64,000 bases of DNA, taken from NCBI GenBank assembly GCA_965227065.1, contig CBDDFN010000019.1, positions 56,160 through 120,159 of the forward strand, read 5' to 3'. Positions 24,642 to 33,454 of this stretch are shown here, one piece after another. The notes beneath the pieces were generated by a model that was not told the origin of the DNA, did not search any database, and worked only from the letters and a program-made list of their open reading frames with translations. Position 1 is the stretch's first letter; each line of letters opens with the position of its first letter. Position numbers and translations under genes: made by a program. Source of the stretch: CBDDFN01 sp965227065. Lineage in GTDB: Bacteria > Pseudomonadota > Alphaproteobacteria > SPJN01.

Positions 24642-26996
24642 CTAGAAGCTCACCCGCAGTTCCGCCGACACCAGCCGGGGCACATCATAAACCCCGAAGA
24701 ACGAGCCTGAGAACAAGGTGACATCCGATGCGGCGGCCAGCACCTCTTCATCAGTGACATTCTTGGCCTGCACCACAAAAGTCCAGCGCTCGTCAATATC
24801 GCGGAAACCCGCCCGTGCATTGAACTGCCAGAAGCCTTCGCGGAAGCCTTGCGGATCACGGTCGGCCACCAGATGGGTATCGCCGGTATAGATCGCATCG
24901 GCACCAACAAAGGCACCAAAGCCCCAATTGAATAGCGGAATGAAATAGTTCGCCGAGACCGAGCCATTGATGCGCGGCGCGCTGTCGAGCGACTTGCCCG
25001 ACAGATCACAAGCGTCGGCATCCACCTCGGACTGGCACGGCCCGTTGGTGAAGCTGACATAGCGGCCATCGATAAAACCCAGCGTACCAATGATCAAAAG
25101 ATCATCGAGCGCGAGCACCGTGGCGTCGATTTCGACGCCCTGGGTTTTCGCCTCTGCCGCATTATCGACGATGAACTGGCTGCCCGTGCCGGTAACGACG
25201 GAGACCTGCAAATCCTTGAAGCGCGAATGATAAAGCCCGACATTCAGCGTTGCCCGGCCATCCCACAATGTCAGCTTTGCCCCGGTTTCAAACGTGGTGG
25301 CAAATTCCTGATCAAAGGTCGCCTGATCCTGTGTCGGCGCAAAGGGGTTATAGCCGCCGGCCTTGAAGCCCCGCGCAACCGTCGCATAAGTCATGATGTC
25401 GGGCGTCCAGTAATATTTGGCCGACACTTTGGGAGCAAAATTGATCTCGGTGCGGCTGTCATCAAGCTCATACTCGGTCAGCCCCAACGCCTGCATCAAC
25501 AAGATACCGGTGGAGCGGAAGGACTGCACAATCTGCGCATCCTTGCGCTCCCAGCCCACACGCAGACCCAGCACCAGCGCCAGCTTGTCATTGACGTTCC
25601 ATGTCGCCTGACCGAAGGCGGCCAGCGTATAGGTTTCCTGCACAAAAGTTTGATCAAGCGCATCAGCGACCAGCGTGACCAGCAAGGGATCGGCCAACAA
25701 GAAGGCGGGGTCGAGCAAGGGCTCAAGCACCGGGCGGACCAGATCAAGCAGAGAGCCGACCCCGGGGATCGGCAGATTGATGTTCACCAGCCGCGTGCCG
25801 GGTTCATCGGTGGTGAAGATGCGCACTTCCGAATTGGTGTCGAAACGGTTCCAGAACCCGTAAATGCCCGCCACATATTCAAACTCACCCAAGGGCGATG
25901 CGATGCGGATCTCGGCGCTCGCCTGATCATAGGCGTCATCATTGAACCAGTGCACAAGCGGGGCGGGGCCCATATCGGCATCAAAGAACGTGTCTTCATT
26001 GAAGCCTGAATAGCCGAACACGGCCGTCAGATCATATTCGCCCAGTGTCAGGGTCGACGTCAGATTGATGGTGCGGGTCCAGCGCTCATCCCGGCTGGGC
26101 GTGTCGGTCTGATTGGTGCGCGGGTCATCATCCTCGACACAATCATCACAGAACAGGCTGTGGACCTGACGCGCGTCGTTTTGCAGATCGATGAACTGGA
26201 AGGCGGGGCCATTGTCCTGCAGCTGGCTCCACTCAAAGCTCAACACCATGTCGAAATTGTCGGTCGGCGTGAACAGCACTTTGCCGCGCGCGGCGATGCG
26301 GTCGATATTGAGCTCGTCAATGTCACGGAAGATGTTTTTGGTGTGACCGACGCGCTCATTGTAGGTCGCGGCAAACCGCATGGCGAGCTTGTCTTCGATG
26401 ATCGGCACATTGACCACGGCGTTGACCCGGCGCTGGTTGAATTCGCCGATCAGCACATCGCCGCCAACTTCCCAGTCATTGTGGGGCCGCCCCGTCCAGA
26501 TCGACAGCGCCCCGGCAATCGTGTTCTTGCCAAACAGCGTGCCTTGGGGCCCGCGCAACACTTCAATGCGGGAAAAATCCAGGAAAGCATCATTGATATA
26601 GGCGCTGCGGCCATAATAGACGCCGTCGACATAAAGGCCGACCGCCTGTTCAAAGCCGTCATTGTTGCCCGAGCCCAGCCCGCGAATATAGATAAAGCTC
26701 AAGGTCGGGGTGGCGGCGATAAACAGGTTGGGCGTGAACAGTTTGACGTCGTTCATGGTCTCCATATTGGAGTCCTTGATCGCGTCCTCGCCGATGGCTG
26801 ACATGGAAATCGGCACATCTTGCACATTCTCTTCGCGCTTTTGCGCGGTGACGATGATTTCTTCAAGCTTGGGACGTTCGCGCTTGGGCGGCGCAGCCGC
26901 CGGTTCTTCCACCAGCGCAGCATCTTGCGCCCATGCACCCTGTGTTAACAGCGCACCCAAAGTTGCGCCCGCGCAAAGCCGGACCAATCCCCGCAT
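24642..26996 (-). CDS. TonB-dependent outer-membrane receptor
   Basis: A 784-residue protein. The signal peptide ends at GAWAQ/DA. A TonB-box-like EEIIVTAQKREENVQDVPIS opens the plug domain, followed by IRGLGSG and RIEVLRGPQGTLFGKNTIAG, which are plug signatures. The remainder is a 22-strand-type barrel ending in an aromatic residue (ELRVSF), as outer-membrane proteins do. The N-terminal motifs belong to the group common in sphingomonads and hyphomonads, which imports varied ligands; the ligand here is unknown. GAGGGGGAAG is the ribosome site. It is isolated from regulators and convergent with the muramidase pair. Confidence 0.92.
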   Translation of the reverse strand: MRGLVRLCAGATLGALLTQGAWAQDAALVEEPAAAPPKRERPKLEEIIVTAQKREENVQDVPISMSAIGEDAIKDSNMETMNDVKLFTPNLFIAATPTLSFIYIRGLGSGNNDGFEQAVGLYVDGVYYGRSAYINDAFLDFSRIEVLRGPQGTLFGKNTIAGALSIWTGRPHNDWEVGGDVLIGEFNQRRVNAVVNVPIIEDKLAMRFAATYNERVGHTKNIFRDIDELNIDRIAARGKVLFTPTDNFDMVLSFEWSQLQDNGPAFQFIDLQNDARQVHSLFCDDCVEDDDPRTNQTDTPSRDERWTRTINLTSTLTLGEYDLTAVFGYSGFNEDTFFDADMGPAPLVHWFNDDAYDQASAEIRIASPLGEFEYVAGIYGFWNRFDTNSEVRIFTTDEPGTRLVNINLPIPGVGSLLDLVRPVLEPLLDPAFLLADPLLVTLVADALDQTFVQETYTLAAFGQATWNVNDKLALVLGLRVGWERKDAQIVQSFRSTGILLMQALGLTEYELDDSRTEINFAPKVSAKYYWTPDIMTYATVARGFKAGGYNPFAPTQDQATFDQEFATTFETGAKLTLWDGRATLNVGLYHSRFKDLQVSVVTGTGSQFIVDNAAEAKTQGVEIDATVLALDDLLIIGTLGFIDGRYVSFTNGPCQSEVDADACDLSGKSLDSAPRINGSVSANYFIPLFNWGFGAFVGADAIYTGDTHLVADRDPQGFREGFWQFNARAGFRDIDERWTFVVQAKNVTDEEVLAAASDVTLFSGSFFGVYDVPRLVSAELRVSF

Positions 26997-27080
26997 GACT
27001 TCCCCCTCGTCACGATCTCAATAGCTTGAACCATCATTGTGCAGCGCAAGATGTGACAGAACCGCGTCAAAGCGCGCGCG

Positions 27081-27959
27081 TCACTCAACCGCATCGGCGT
27101 CCAGCAGGCAGGGGTCGGCCAGCAGGCTGGCCAGCTGGTCGGGGCACGCCATCAGCAATTTTTCGACGGCGCGTTCGGGTTGATAGAGAAACAGGCCCGC
27201 CGGGGTCTTGGTGAACAGATGCACGCGCCATTCCTCAATGGCGCTGATCTCGTCTTCCAGACGGTGCAGCATGATCCATTCATCCAGCCCGTCGCCATTG
27301 AGATCAGCGCTGGCCAGCAATTCAATACGGATTTCAAGCGGCCCGTCGCGCAAGCCCAGATGCAGCGCGTCCTGGGCCCACACCCCGATGGCGCCTTGCT
27401 CTGCAAAGCCGTTGAGCGCGGGTTCATCATCCAGCAACACAAAACGCGCCGGTCCGGCCTCCGCCCCGCCAAACGCGGCCCGCCAGTTTGTTTCAAAATC
27501 GCTCCAGCTTTGACCTTTGAGCGTGGCGGCCAGGGCGCGGTAGCTGCCGATGCAATCGGTGCGGCTTGAAAACAGGGCCGGGGCCGTGATGGCCCAGTCA
27601 TCGGACAAGCCCCCCTCGCCCAGCGCGTGCGCACTTTCCAAAATGCCCAGCACCTCGCACCGCACCATCAGCCAGTCGGCAAAAAAAGCGGTCTGGTTGG
27701 ACATGATGAGGGTGAAGCCTTCCTCGCGCGCCCGATTGATGGCGCGGCAGGTCTCAACCCGCCTGGCGCTTTCCCCGCCGATGACATCACGGCCCAGAAC
27801 CAGCGCCCCCTCCTCACCGGGTTTGAGCGGCTCAAGCGGCGCGTCAAGCGCGGCAGGCACGGCATCGAGATTGGCAATCTCCAGCTCAGGCGCAAGGGTT
27901 GCATGCGCGGGCCCTGCAAGCGCAAACATCACAAAACATAAAACGAGCCCGCGCATCAT
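27081..27959 (-). CDS. Secreted protein with an FG-GAP/VCBS-like calcium motif (paralogue A)
   Basis: A 292-residue protein with a clear signal peptide (MMRGLVLCFVMFALAGPAHA). The mature part contains ETCRAINRA, WLMVRCEVLG, RTDCIGSYRAL and, near residue 220, SADLNGDGLDEWIML, a D-x-N-x-D-G loop of the FG-GAP/EF-hand type. It shares this order of cysteines and loop with the protein encoded just upstream, so the two look like diverged duplicates. The function is unknown. The ATG at 27959 overlaps the stop of the upstream gene (ATGA), with GGAG five bases before. Confidence 0.72.
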   Translation of the reverse strand: MMRGLVLCFVMFALAGPAHATLAPELEIANLDAVPAALDAPLEPLKPGEEGALVLGRDVIGGESARRVETCRAINRAREEGFTLIMSNQTAFFADWLMVRCEVLGILESAHALGEGGLSDDWAITAPALFSSRTDCIGSYRALAATLKGQSWSDFETNWRAAFGGAEAGPARFVLLDDEPALNGFAEQGAIGVWAQDALHLGLRDGPLEIRIELLASADLNGDGLDEWIMLHRLEDEISAIEEWRVHLFTKTPAGLFLYQPERAVEKLLMACPDQLASLLADPCLLDADAVE

Positions 27960-28810
27960 CGGCACTCCGCCATGGCAAAGCTCAAGGCGATATCGGGACA
28001 GTTATGCAGGACGGGCCGGAAATGATCGACCGGGTCGAGCACACTCATCACCGTGCCGGGTTTGAGCTGCGTCATCTGGATGAGGCGTGCGGGCTGGCCC
28101 TTTGTGGCGGATTTAAGCAACAGATCTTCAAGCCCGTCACCATTGAAATCGCCCAGACCCAGCGGGGTCAGCTCGGTAATCCGGCCCTCCATGGTGATCA
28201 CCAGCCGGCCACCGGGCCCCCGGCTGACCTGGGCGATTTGATCATCGCGCCGCGCCCGATCAAGGGCGATCGAGTCCGCCTCGCGGCCATCATCGGCGGG
28301 CCCGCTGGATTGTTTTGCAAAATAGACATGCAGATGCCGGGCCATCGACCACCAGGTCTGGTCCGAGCGCAAGGCAATCAGCGTCTCGGCGCACCCCTTG
28401 ATCGGACCAGCCAGTGCGGGCAAGGCAAAAACATCTTTGGGGTTGAGCGCAAAGTCGGGCACCGGCGCATCGCGGAACGAACTGATGCCCGCCTCACCGG
28501 CCAGCGCAATCTGCGCCAGCGCGCGGCAGGTCAGCACCTGATCGGGATCGCCCTTTTTGATCCGGCGGAAGCCCCGGCTGTACGCGTCCGCCACCGCGGC
28601 GCAATCTGATACGGTTTCGCTGCGCGCGCCATTGCTCATTACAATCGGGTCGATGACCGCGTCGCGCGCCTCTTCAAGCGCATCGACCGACTGGCTGGCA
28701 AGGGCGGGGCTCCACCAGATCGCATAGGTGTCGGCCCGGGCCGCGCCCCCCGCAAGAAGCAGCGCGATTGTGAGCAGGGTCCCAATTCGGCTATGTGTGC
28801 GCATCATCAT
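27956..28810 (-). CDS. Secreted protein with an FG-GAP/VCBS-like calcium motif (paralogue B)
   Basis: A 284-residue protein with a signal peptide ending near GGAARA/DT. Cysteines occur in VSDCAAVADAY, VLTCRALAQIAL and IKGCAETLIAL, and the loop LGDFNGDGLEDLLL near residue 222 matches the FG-GAP-like loop of paralogue A. The function is unknown. It overlaps the downstream paralogue by four bases and is divergent from the FkbM gene with only 20 bases between starts, so either its start lies slightly inside or the promoters overlap the coding ends. Confidence 0.72.
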   Translation of the reverse strand: MMMRTHSRIGTLLTIALLLAGGAARADTYAIWWSPALASQSVDALEEARDAVIDPIVMSNGARSETVSDCAAVADAYSRGFRRIKKGDPDQVLTCRALAQIALAGEAGISSFRDAPVPDFALNPKDVFALPALAGPIKGCAETLIALRSDQTWWSMARHLHVYFAKQSSGPADDGREADSIALDRARRDDQIAQVSRGPGGRLVITMEGRITELTPLGLGDFNGDGLEDLLLKSATKGQPARLIQMTQLKPGTVMSVLDPVDHFRPVLHNCPDIALSFAMAECR

Positions 28811-28830
28811 TACAGTGTGGACCAGCTTTC

Positions 28831-29670
28831 ATGTCTCGGCCAGAGCCTCTCAGTGACTTAAAAACCCAGCGCGCCACCGGTCAGAACGGCATATTCGAAG
28901 GTTTAGACGCCGACAAGACCGTATTCGGGACCTATGCGCGCACCGGTGCGTGGGGCCTTGATGTAGTGCATTTCTTTACCCGCCAAAGTGCTGAGCATCC
29001 GGGCTGCCTTTATATTGATGCGGGCGCCAATATCGGGCTGACCGCAGTTCCGGTTGCCCGCCTCGATACCATCGCCGCCACACTGTGTATCGAAGCGGAC
29101 CCTGTCAATCAGGCGCTTTTGCGGCGCAATCTGGACGCCAATAATGTCGAGGCCACGGTCGCCGCCTGCGCCGTGTCTGACCACGACACCCAGATTTGCT
29201 TTGAACGCGCGCCGGATAATTTTGGTGACCACCGCATCAAGGGGGCGGGTGAGAGCCGGATGGAAGAAGAGGACCGCGAAACTATCAAAGTCGCAGCCAG
29301 GCCGCTCGACACAATCATAGCCGAACTGGGCTGGGATGGCCCCATCCTGCTCAAATCCGACATTCAGGGGGCGGAGCCTCTGCTGTTTCGCGGCGGCGGG
29401 GAAACCCTGTCGCGGACCCGGGCCGCTTTGCTCGAATATTGGCCCTATGGCATGGCGCGGCTTGGCGAAGATGAACAGGCCTTCCGCCAGTCCATTGCCG
29501 TGCAGTTCAACGCCGGGGCGCTGATCTGGCCGCACGCGCCGACCGCCACGCCCGACTGGAAACCGCTCACCGAGATTTACGCTGAAATCGATCGCGTCTT
29601 TTCAGGCGGCGAGACAGAGCTTCACAAGGTCGGCTGTCTTAATCTTGCGGTGCGCAAACGGGCGCCATAA
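28831..29670 (+). CDS. FkbM family methyltransferase
   Basis: A 279-residue SAM-dependent methyltransferase. LYIDAGANIGLTAVPVAR is motif I, CIEADPVNQALLRRNL is the acidic-loop motif II, and LDTIIAE...ILLKSDIQGAEPLLFRG is the conserved FkbM-type middle (D-x-Q-G-x-E). Members O-methylate sugars, lipids or antibiotics; the target here is unknown. I chose the ATG at 28831; there is no strong ribosome site. Its 3' end overlaps the glpD stop by 32 bases in convergent orientation. Confidence 0.85.
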   Translation: MSRPEPLSDLKTQRATGQNGIFEGLDADKTVFGTYARTGAWGLDVVHFFTRQSAEHPGCLYIDAGANIGLTAVPVARLDTIAATLCIEADPVNQALLRRNLDANNVEATVAACAVSDHDTQICFERAPDNFGDHRIKGAGESRMEEEDRETIKVAARPLDTIIAELGWDGPILLKSDIQGAEPLLFRGGGETLSRTRAALLEYWPYGMARLGEDEQAFRQSIAVQFNAGALIWPHAPTATPDWKPLTEIYAEIDRVFSGGETELHKVGCLNLAVRKRAP

Positions 29671-31234
29671 GCGCGGCATGGCGCGCCCGGCAGGCGTCGA
29701 TCTCGGCTTTGCGGCGGTCCGCATCCCACCCCAGTTCCGCCGCCATCGCATCGGCCGCAGCCTCAAGGGCTGAAAGCCCGCCATCGGGATCAAACCAGGC
29801 GCGCGCCGTCCGCCGCACCCACCAATCTTCCAGCCGCACCGCGCCTTCGGCGCGCACGCCATGGCGCGCTTCGGCAGCCGCATCGCCGCCATCATGCCAC
29901 AGCGCCATGGCTTCAGAGCCATAACAATAAGCCAGCGTGGCAGCCCGGTCAGGCGCCGCACCCGCCTGTTGCAAAGCGCTGATCAGACCATCGAGTTCAT
30001 CGACATCGCCGCCGGGCAACAGCGCCGAGGCCGTCGGCGCGGAAGAAACCGGCCGGCCCAGTTCGTGTTCCACACGGTCGACAATGCGCTGGGCCATCTG
30101 CCGATAGGCGGTCAGCTTGCCCCCCGCAATCGAGATCATCCCGCCCTTGCCGTCCAGCACCTCATCCTTGCGCGAGATTTCAGAGGGGTCCTTGCCCTCT
30201 TCGGCCAGAAGCGGGCGGATGCCCGACCACAGGCCGGTGACATCGTCAAATTTCAAATCAGTCCCAAAGGCCCGATTGCCGGTCTCAAGCGTGTAGCGCA
30301 CATCGTCTTGCGTGATGTCGGGCCACAAATCCTCGTCCGGATAGAACGTGTCGGTTGTGCCGAAATAGCTCGCCTCACCATAGGGAATGGCAAACATCAT
30401 CCGCCCATCAGGCGCTTTCATCACAACCGTGCGGCCCAAGGGCAGCTTTGCGCGTGGCACCACGACATGAATACCCTTGGTGAGTTTGAGACGGCATTCG
30501 GCCTCGGCATCTTCAAGCGCGCGCAACTGATCAACCCACGGCCCCGCCGCATTGACCACTTTGGTGGCGCGGATTTCAGCCTGCCGGTCTTCGCCAGGTA
30601 CTGTGCCGGTGACGCGGGCGGCCTTGATTTCGCCCCCGTCGAGCACAAAGCCCGTGACCCGCGCATAGTTCGCAACCTCAGCCCCCAGACCGGCGGCCGC
30701 GCGCAAATTGGCGACCGTCAGCCGTGCATCATTGGTGAGATATTCGGGATAGACGATGGCGCCGCGATAATTTTTGTGCGTCAGCAGCGGCTCTTCACGC
30801 TTCAGCCTGTCAGCAAACCACAATTGATGACGTTCGGCCCTGGGCACCTGCCCCAGCCAGTCAAACAGGGTCAGCCCGATCTTGAGGACCGCAAGCTCCA
30901 GCAGCGTTTTGGCCGGAACAATCAGATCATTGCGCCGCGCCAGATGGGGGGCAATCGCGCGGACCGCCTTGCGTTCACGCGCCGCTTCCCGGACTACGGC
31001 AAAATCCCCCTGAGCGAGATAGCGCAAGCCGCCATGAATAAGCTTGGACGACCGGCTTGACGTGCCCGAGGCAAAGTCTTCGGCCTCGACCAGACACACG
31101 CTTAAACCCCGCAGCGCCGCATCCCGCGCAATTCCCGCACCGGTGATGCCGCCGCCAATAACCAGAAGGTCGAACCGGCGATTTTCAAGCCGCGCAAACA
31201 AGGCGGTGCGGTCGCTCAGACAAAGCGCTGTCAT
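29639..31234 (-). CDS. glpD: Glycerol-3-phosphate dehydrogenase (aerobic)
   Basis: A 531-residue FAD enzyme. DLLVIGGGITGAGIARDAA is the dinucleotide-binding motif, GTSSRSSKLIHGGLRYL is the GlpD signature, and VNAAGPWVDQL and TGLWSGIRPLL match the family. It passes electrons from glycerol-3-phosphate to quinone at the membrane. The ATG at 31234 has GGAG six bases upstream; an ATG at 31246 is almost as good. It is far from glpK in this window. Confidence 0.94.
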   Translation of the reverse strand: MTALCLSDRTALFARLENRRFDLLVIGGGITGAGIARDAALRGLSVCLVEAEDFASGTSSRSSKLIHGGLRYLAQGDFAVVREAARERKAVRAIAPHLARRNDLIVPAKTLLELAVLKIGLTLFDWLGQVPRAERHQLWFADRLKREEPLLTHKNYRGAIVYPEYLTNDARLTVANLRAAAGLGAEVANYARVTGFVLDGGEIKAARVTGTVPGEDRQAEIRATKVVNAAGPWVDQLRALEDAEAECRLKLTKGIHVVVPRAKLPLGRTVVMKAPDGRMMFAIPYGEASYFGTTDTFYPDEDLWPDITQDDVRYTLETGNRAFGTDLKFDDVTGLWSGIRPLLAEEGKDPSEISRKDEVLDGKGGMISIAGGKLTAYRQMAQRIVDRVEHELGRPVSSAPTASALLPGGDVDELDGLISALQQAGAAPDRAATLAYCYGSEAMALWHDGGDAAAEARHGVRAEGAVRLEDWWVRRTARAWFDPDGGLSALEAAADAMAAELGWDADRRKAEIDACRARHAALMAPVCAPQD

Positions 31235-31465
31235 GATGGTCTCCATTCTCTCCCCGGTTGAGCCTTAATTCAGCCCCTCGCCGGACGCAATGCGCGACTT
31301 TTGCGCGGGACAGCCCCAAAAAATCCAACGCGGTGAATATGCATTAATCCTGCTTTAAGCCCGTTGGCCCAGACTTCGCCCGACCTGCCGGTGGTGGCGG
31401 GACAAGACTTCGCGACCAAGACACCTCAGTAACACCTATAGCGGCTCCAAAACGGAGGGGATCAC

Positions 31466-32683
31466 ATGGCTTCTATTCTGCCGACACCGGTTTCTGCACT
31501 TTTGCTGGAATCAGTCATCAATCTTGCGGGCGACACCGAAAATCCGTTGTTTCGCCCCATCGCCAAGGACGATGCATTCACCATGTCCGAAAGCGATGAA
31601 AGCGTTGTTTTCAATCCGGTGAAAAATGACCGGTCGGGCCTGTTTTTCGCCCAGCACTGGAAGAAGATCGGCGGCTATGACGCGACCGATTTCAAAGGCA
31701 CCGTCGAGATCGTCAATAATGGCACCTCGCTTAAATTCACGCCCAATATGGACGCCTATTCCTATCTGCATGCGGGCGAGACCGAAGAGGTGGTTGTCGA
31801 ATATACCGTGCGCAATTTCTTTGGTTTGTGGTCGAAAGCGACCATGACCATCACCATTGAAGGGGAAGGGGTTGCCCCGCAAACCGACACGCCGATGAAC
31901 AATCCGGTTCTTGATCTTGAAAATGCGATTTCGATTGATGAGAACATGCTGACTGTCTTCACCGAGGCCGAGGTGACCGACGTGGACGCGGGTGATGAGT
32001 TTATGTTCGCCATTGTCGGGGGGGCTGATGCCGCCCTGTTCGACATAGATGAACGCACCGGCGATCTGCAGTTTCGCGACCGTCCCGACGGCGATGCCCC
32101 CCATGACAATGACACCGACGGTGTCTATGAGGTTGATATTCAGGCCACCGACCAGACCGGACTTGGCTCCAATGTCGAAACCGTGGCGGTGACGGTCAAT
32201 GACACCAATGACGTCATTCTCGACTTTGATGATGTCGTGGTAAATGCCCAGTCCGAAGAACTGTCGGTCAGCGGTGTCTATAACGGCTTTTTCTTCGCCG
32301 ATGCCGGCATCGTCAATGGCAGCGCGATCTACAATGAATCGGGCTATGAGAACGGTGCGGTGTCAGGTGACAATGTGCTGTTCAACGAAGACGGCAACAA
32401 GCTGACCATCGCGCGGCTGACCGACTTCGATCTCGAAAGCGGCGTTTTCACAGGTGCCTGGAACAATGGCGTGAATGTGCGCGTCACCGCCTATGATGAT
32501 GGCGAAGTGACCGCCATTGCCGAATTTGCGCTCAAAGCCGACGAGCCGACCTTTGTCGAGTTCGAATTTGAAGGCTTTAAATCCATCGACACGCTTGAGT
32601 TTGAAAGCTGGGGCGGCGTCAATGCGGGCTATGATGGCGGCGGCACCCAGATTGCCATTGACGATCTGGCATTTGTGGTCTGA
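31466..32683 (+). CDS. Cadherin-like exported protein, probable type I secretion substrate
   Basis: A 405-residue acidic protein without a signal peptide. Residues of about 30-135 form an Ig/VCBS-like domain. Residues of about 145-250 form a cadherin-like domain (SIDENM...VTDVDAGDEF, FDIDERTGDLQF, VYEVDIQATD). A beta-rich C-terminal domain ends in QIAIDDLAFVV, the acidic-then-hydrophobic end seen on type I secretion substrates. The role is unknown; adhesion or surface attachment is a guess. GGAGGGG is the ribosome site. A hairpin terminator follows. The 218-base gap before it (31247-31465) shows no other feature. Confidence 0.7.
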   Translation: MASILPTPVSALLLESVINLAGDTENPLFRPIAKDDAFTMSESDESVVFNPVKNDRSGLFFAQHWKKIGGYDATDFKGTVEIVNNGTSLKFTPNMDAYSYLHAGETEEVVVEYTVRNFFGLWSKATMTITIEGEGVAPQTDTPMNNPVLDLENAISIDENMLTVFTEAEVTDVDAGDEFMFAIVGGADAALFDIDERTGDLQFRDRPDGDAPHDNDTDGVYEVDIQATDQTGLGSNVETVAVTVNDTNDVILDFDDVVVNAQSEELSVSGVYNGFFFADAGIVNGSAIYNESGYENGAVSGDNVLFNEDGNKLTIARLTDFDLESGVFTGAWNNGVNVRVTAYDDGEVTAIAEFALKADEPTFVEFEFEGFKSIDTLEFESWGGVNAGYDGGGTQIAIDDLAFVV

Positions 32684-32704
32684 CCCCCAACCAAAAACCC
32701 ACGA

Positions 32705-32738
32705 AAAAAGGCCCGGTGCATGCGCGCCGGGCCTTTTT
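32705..32738. terminator. Rho-independent terminator, usable in both directions
   Basis: AAAAAGGCCCGG (32705-32716) pairs with CCGGGCCTTTTT (32727-32738) around a 10-base loop. It sits between the stops of the cadherin-like gene (plus) and the carbonic-anhydrase-like gene (minus) and has A and T tails on both sides, so it can end both transcripts. Confidence 0.88.
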
Positions 32739-32760
32739 GATTGCGCGGGACCGCAAATGA

Positions 32761-33321
32761 CTAAAATTCGTTGCGGATCGCCTTATAGCCTTCGACCAGC
32801 CGTGTGTTGGCCTGCACAACACTTTCAGAGAAGGTTGCTTCATCGGGCGTCACTTGCGGGATTTTGTGCAGCTCGTCATTGGAATGGACCGACGAGGCCG
32901 ACGGCACATGGAAGCGCGCGGGCAGATCGCAGCCCTCAAGCACCGAATTGTGCCGGATGACGGCATTCTCACCGACGGTGCAATTGAACAGAACCGAGTT
33001 GAAACCAACAAAGACATCATTTTCGATTGTACACGGCCCATGCACGATGGAGCGGTGAGCAATCGACACCCGCTGGCCAATGGTGACCGCCGCGCCGTCT
33101 TTGGAATGGATGACCACCCCGTCCTGCACGTTGGAGCCTGCGCCGATCACAATCGGGTCCATGGTTCCATCGGGTTTAAGCTCATCGGCACGGATCACCG
33201 CATAGGGGCCGATAAAGACACCTGCTTCGACAATGATCTTGCCGCACAAAATCGCGGTGGGATCAACAAAGGCATCTTCATGCACTTGGGGGGTGTCGCC
33301 GCTTGGATTTTTTCTGATCAT
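32761..33321 (-). CDS. Gamma-type carbonic anhydrase family protein
   Basis: A 186-residue left-handed beta-helix protein with hexapeptide repeats. SNVQDGVVIHSKDG and VSIAHRSIVHGP place histidines 72, 89 and 94 at the three zinc-ligand positions of Cam-type gamma carbonic anhydrases. R44 and Q66 are also in the expected places. The full ligand set suggests reversible CO2 hydration, though many family members have no measured activity. AGGAT precedes the ATG. Confidence 0.82.
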   Translation of the reverse strand: MIRKNPSGDTPQVHEDAFVDPTAILCGKIIVEAGVFIGPYAVIRADELKPDGTMDPIVIGAGSNVQDGVVIHSKDGAAVTIGQRVSIAHRSIVHGPCTIENDVFVGFNSVLFNCTVGENAVIRHNSVLEGCDLPARFHVPSASSVHSNDELHKIPQVTPDEATFSESVVQANTRLVEGYKAIRNEF

Positions 33322-33454
33322 GACATCCTCACTCTCTTTAGCGTTCCACCGGAGCTACGGAAAGCTGATCAGAATTTCAAGACTTATCGGTCGGCTGGGT
33401 GATGCGCGAACCGCCTCACCCACCCGTTTGGCCGGGCATTTTGTAACAAAGCCG

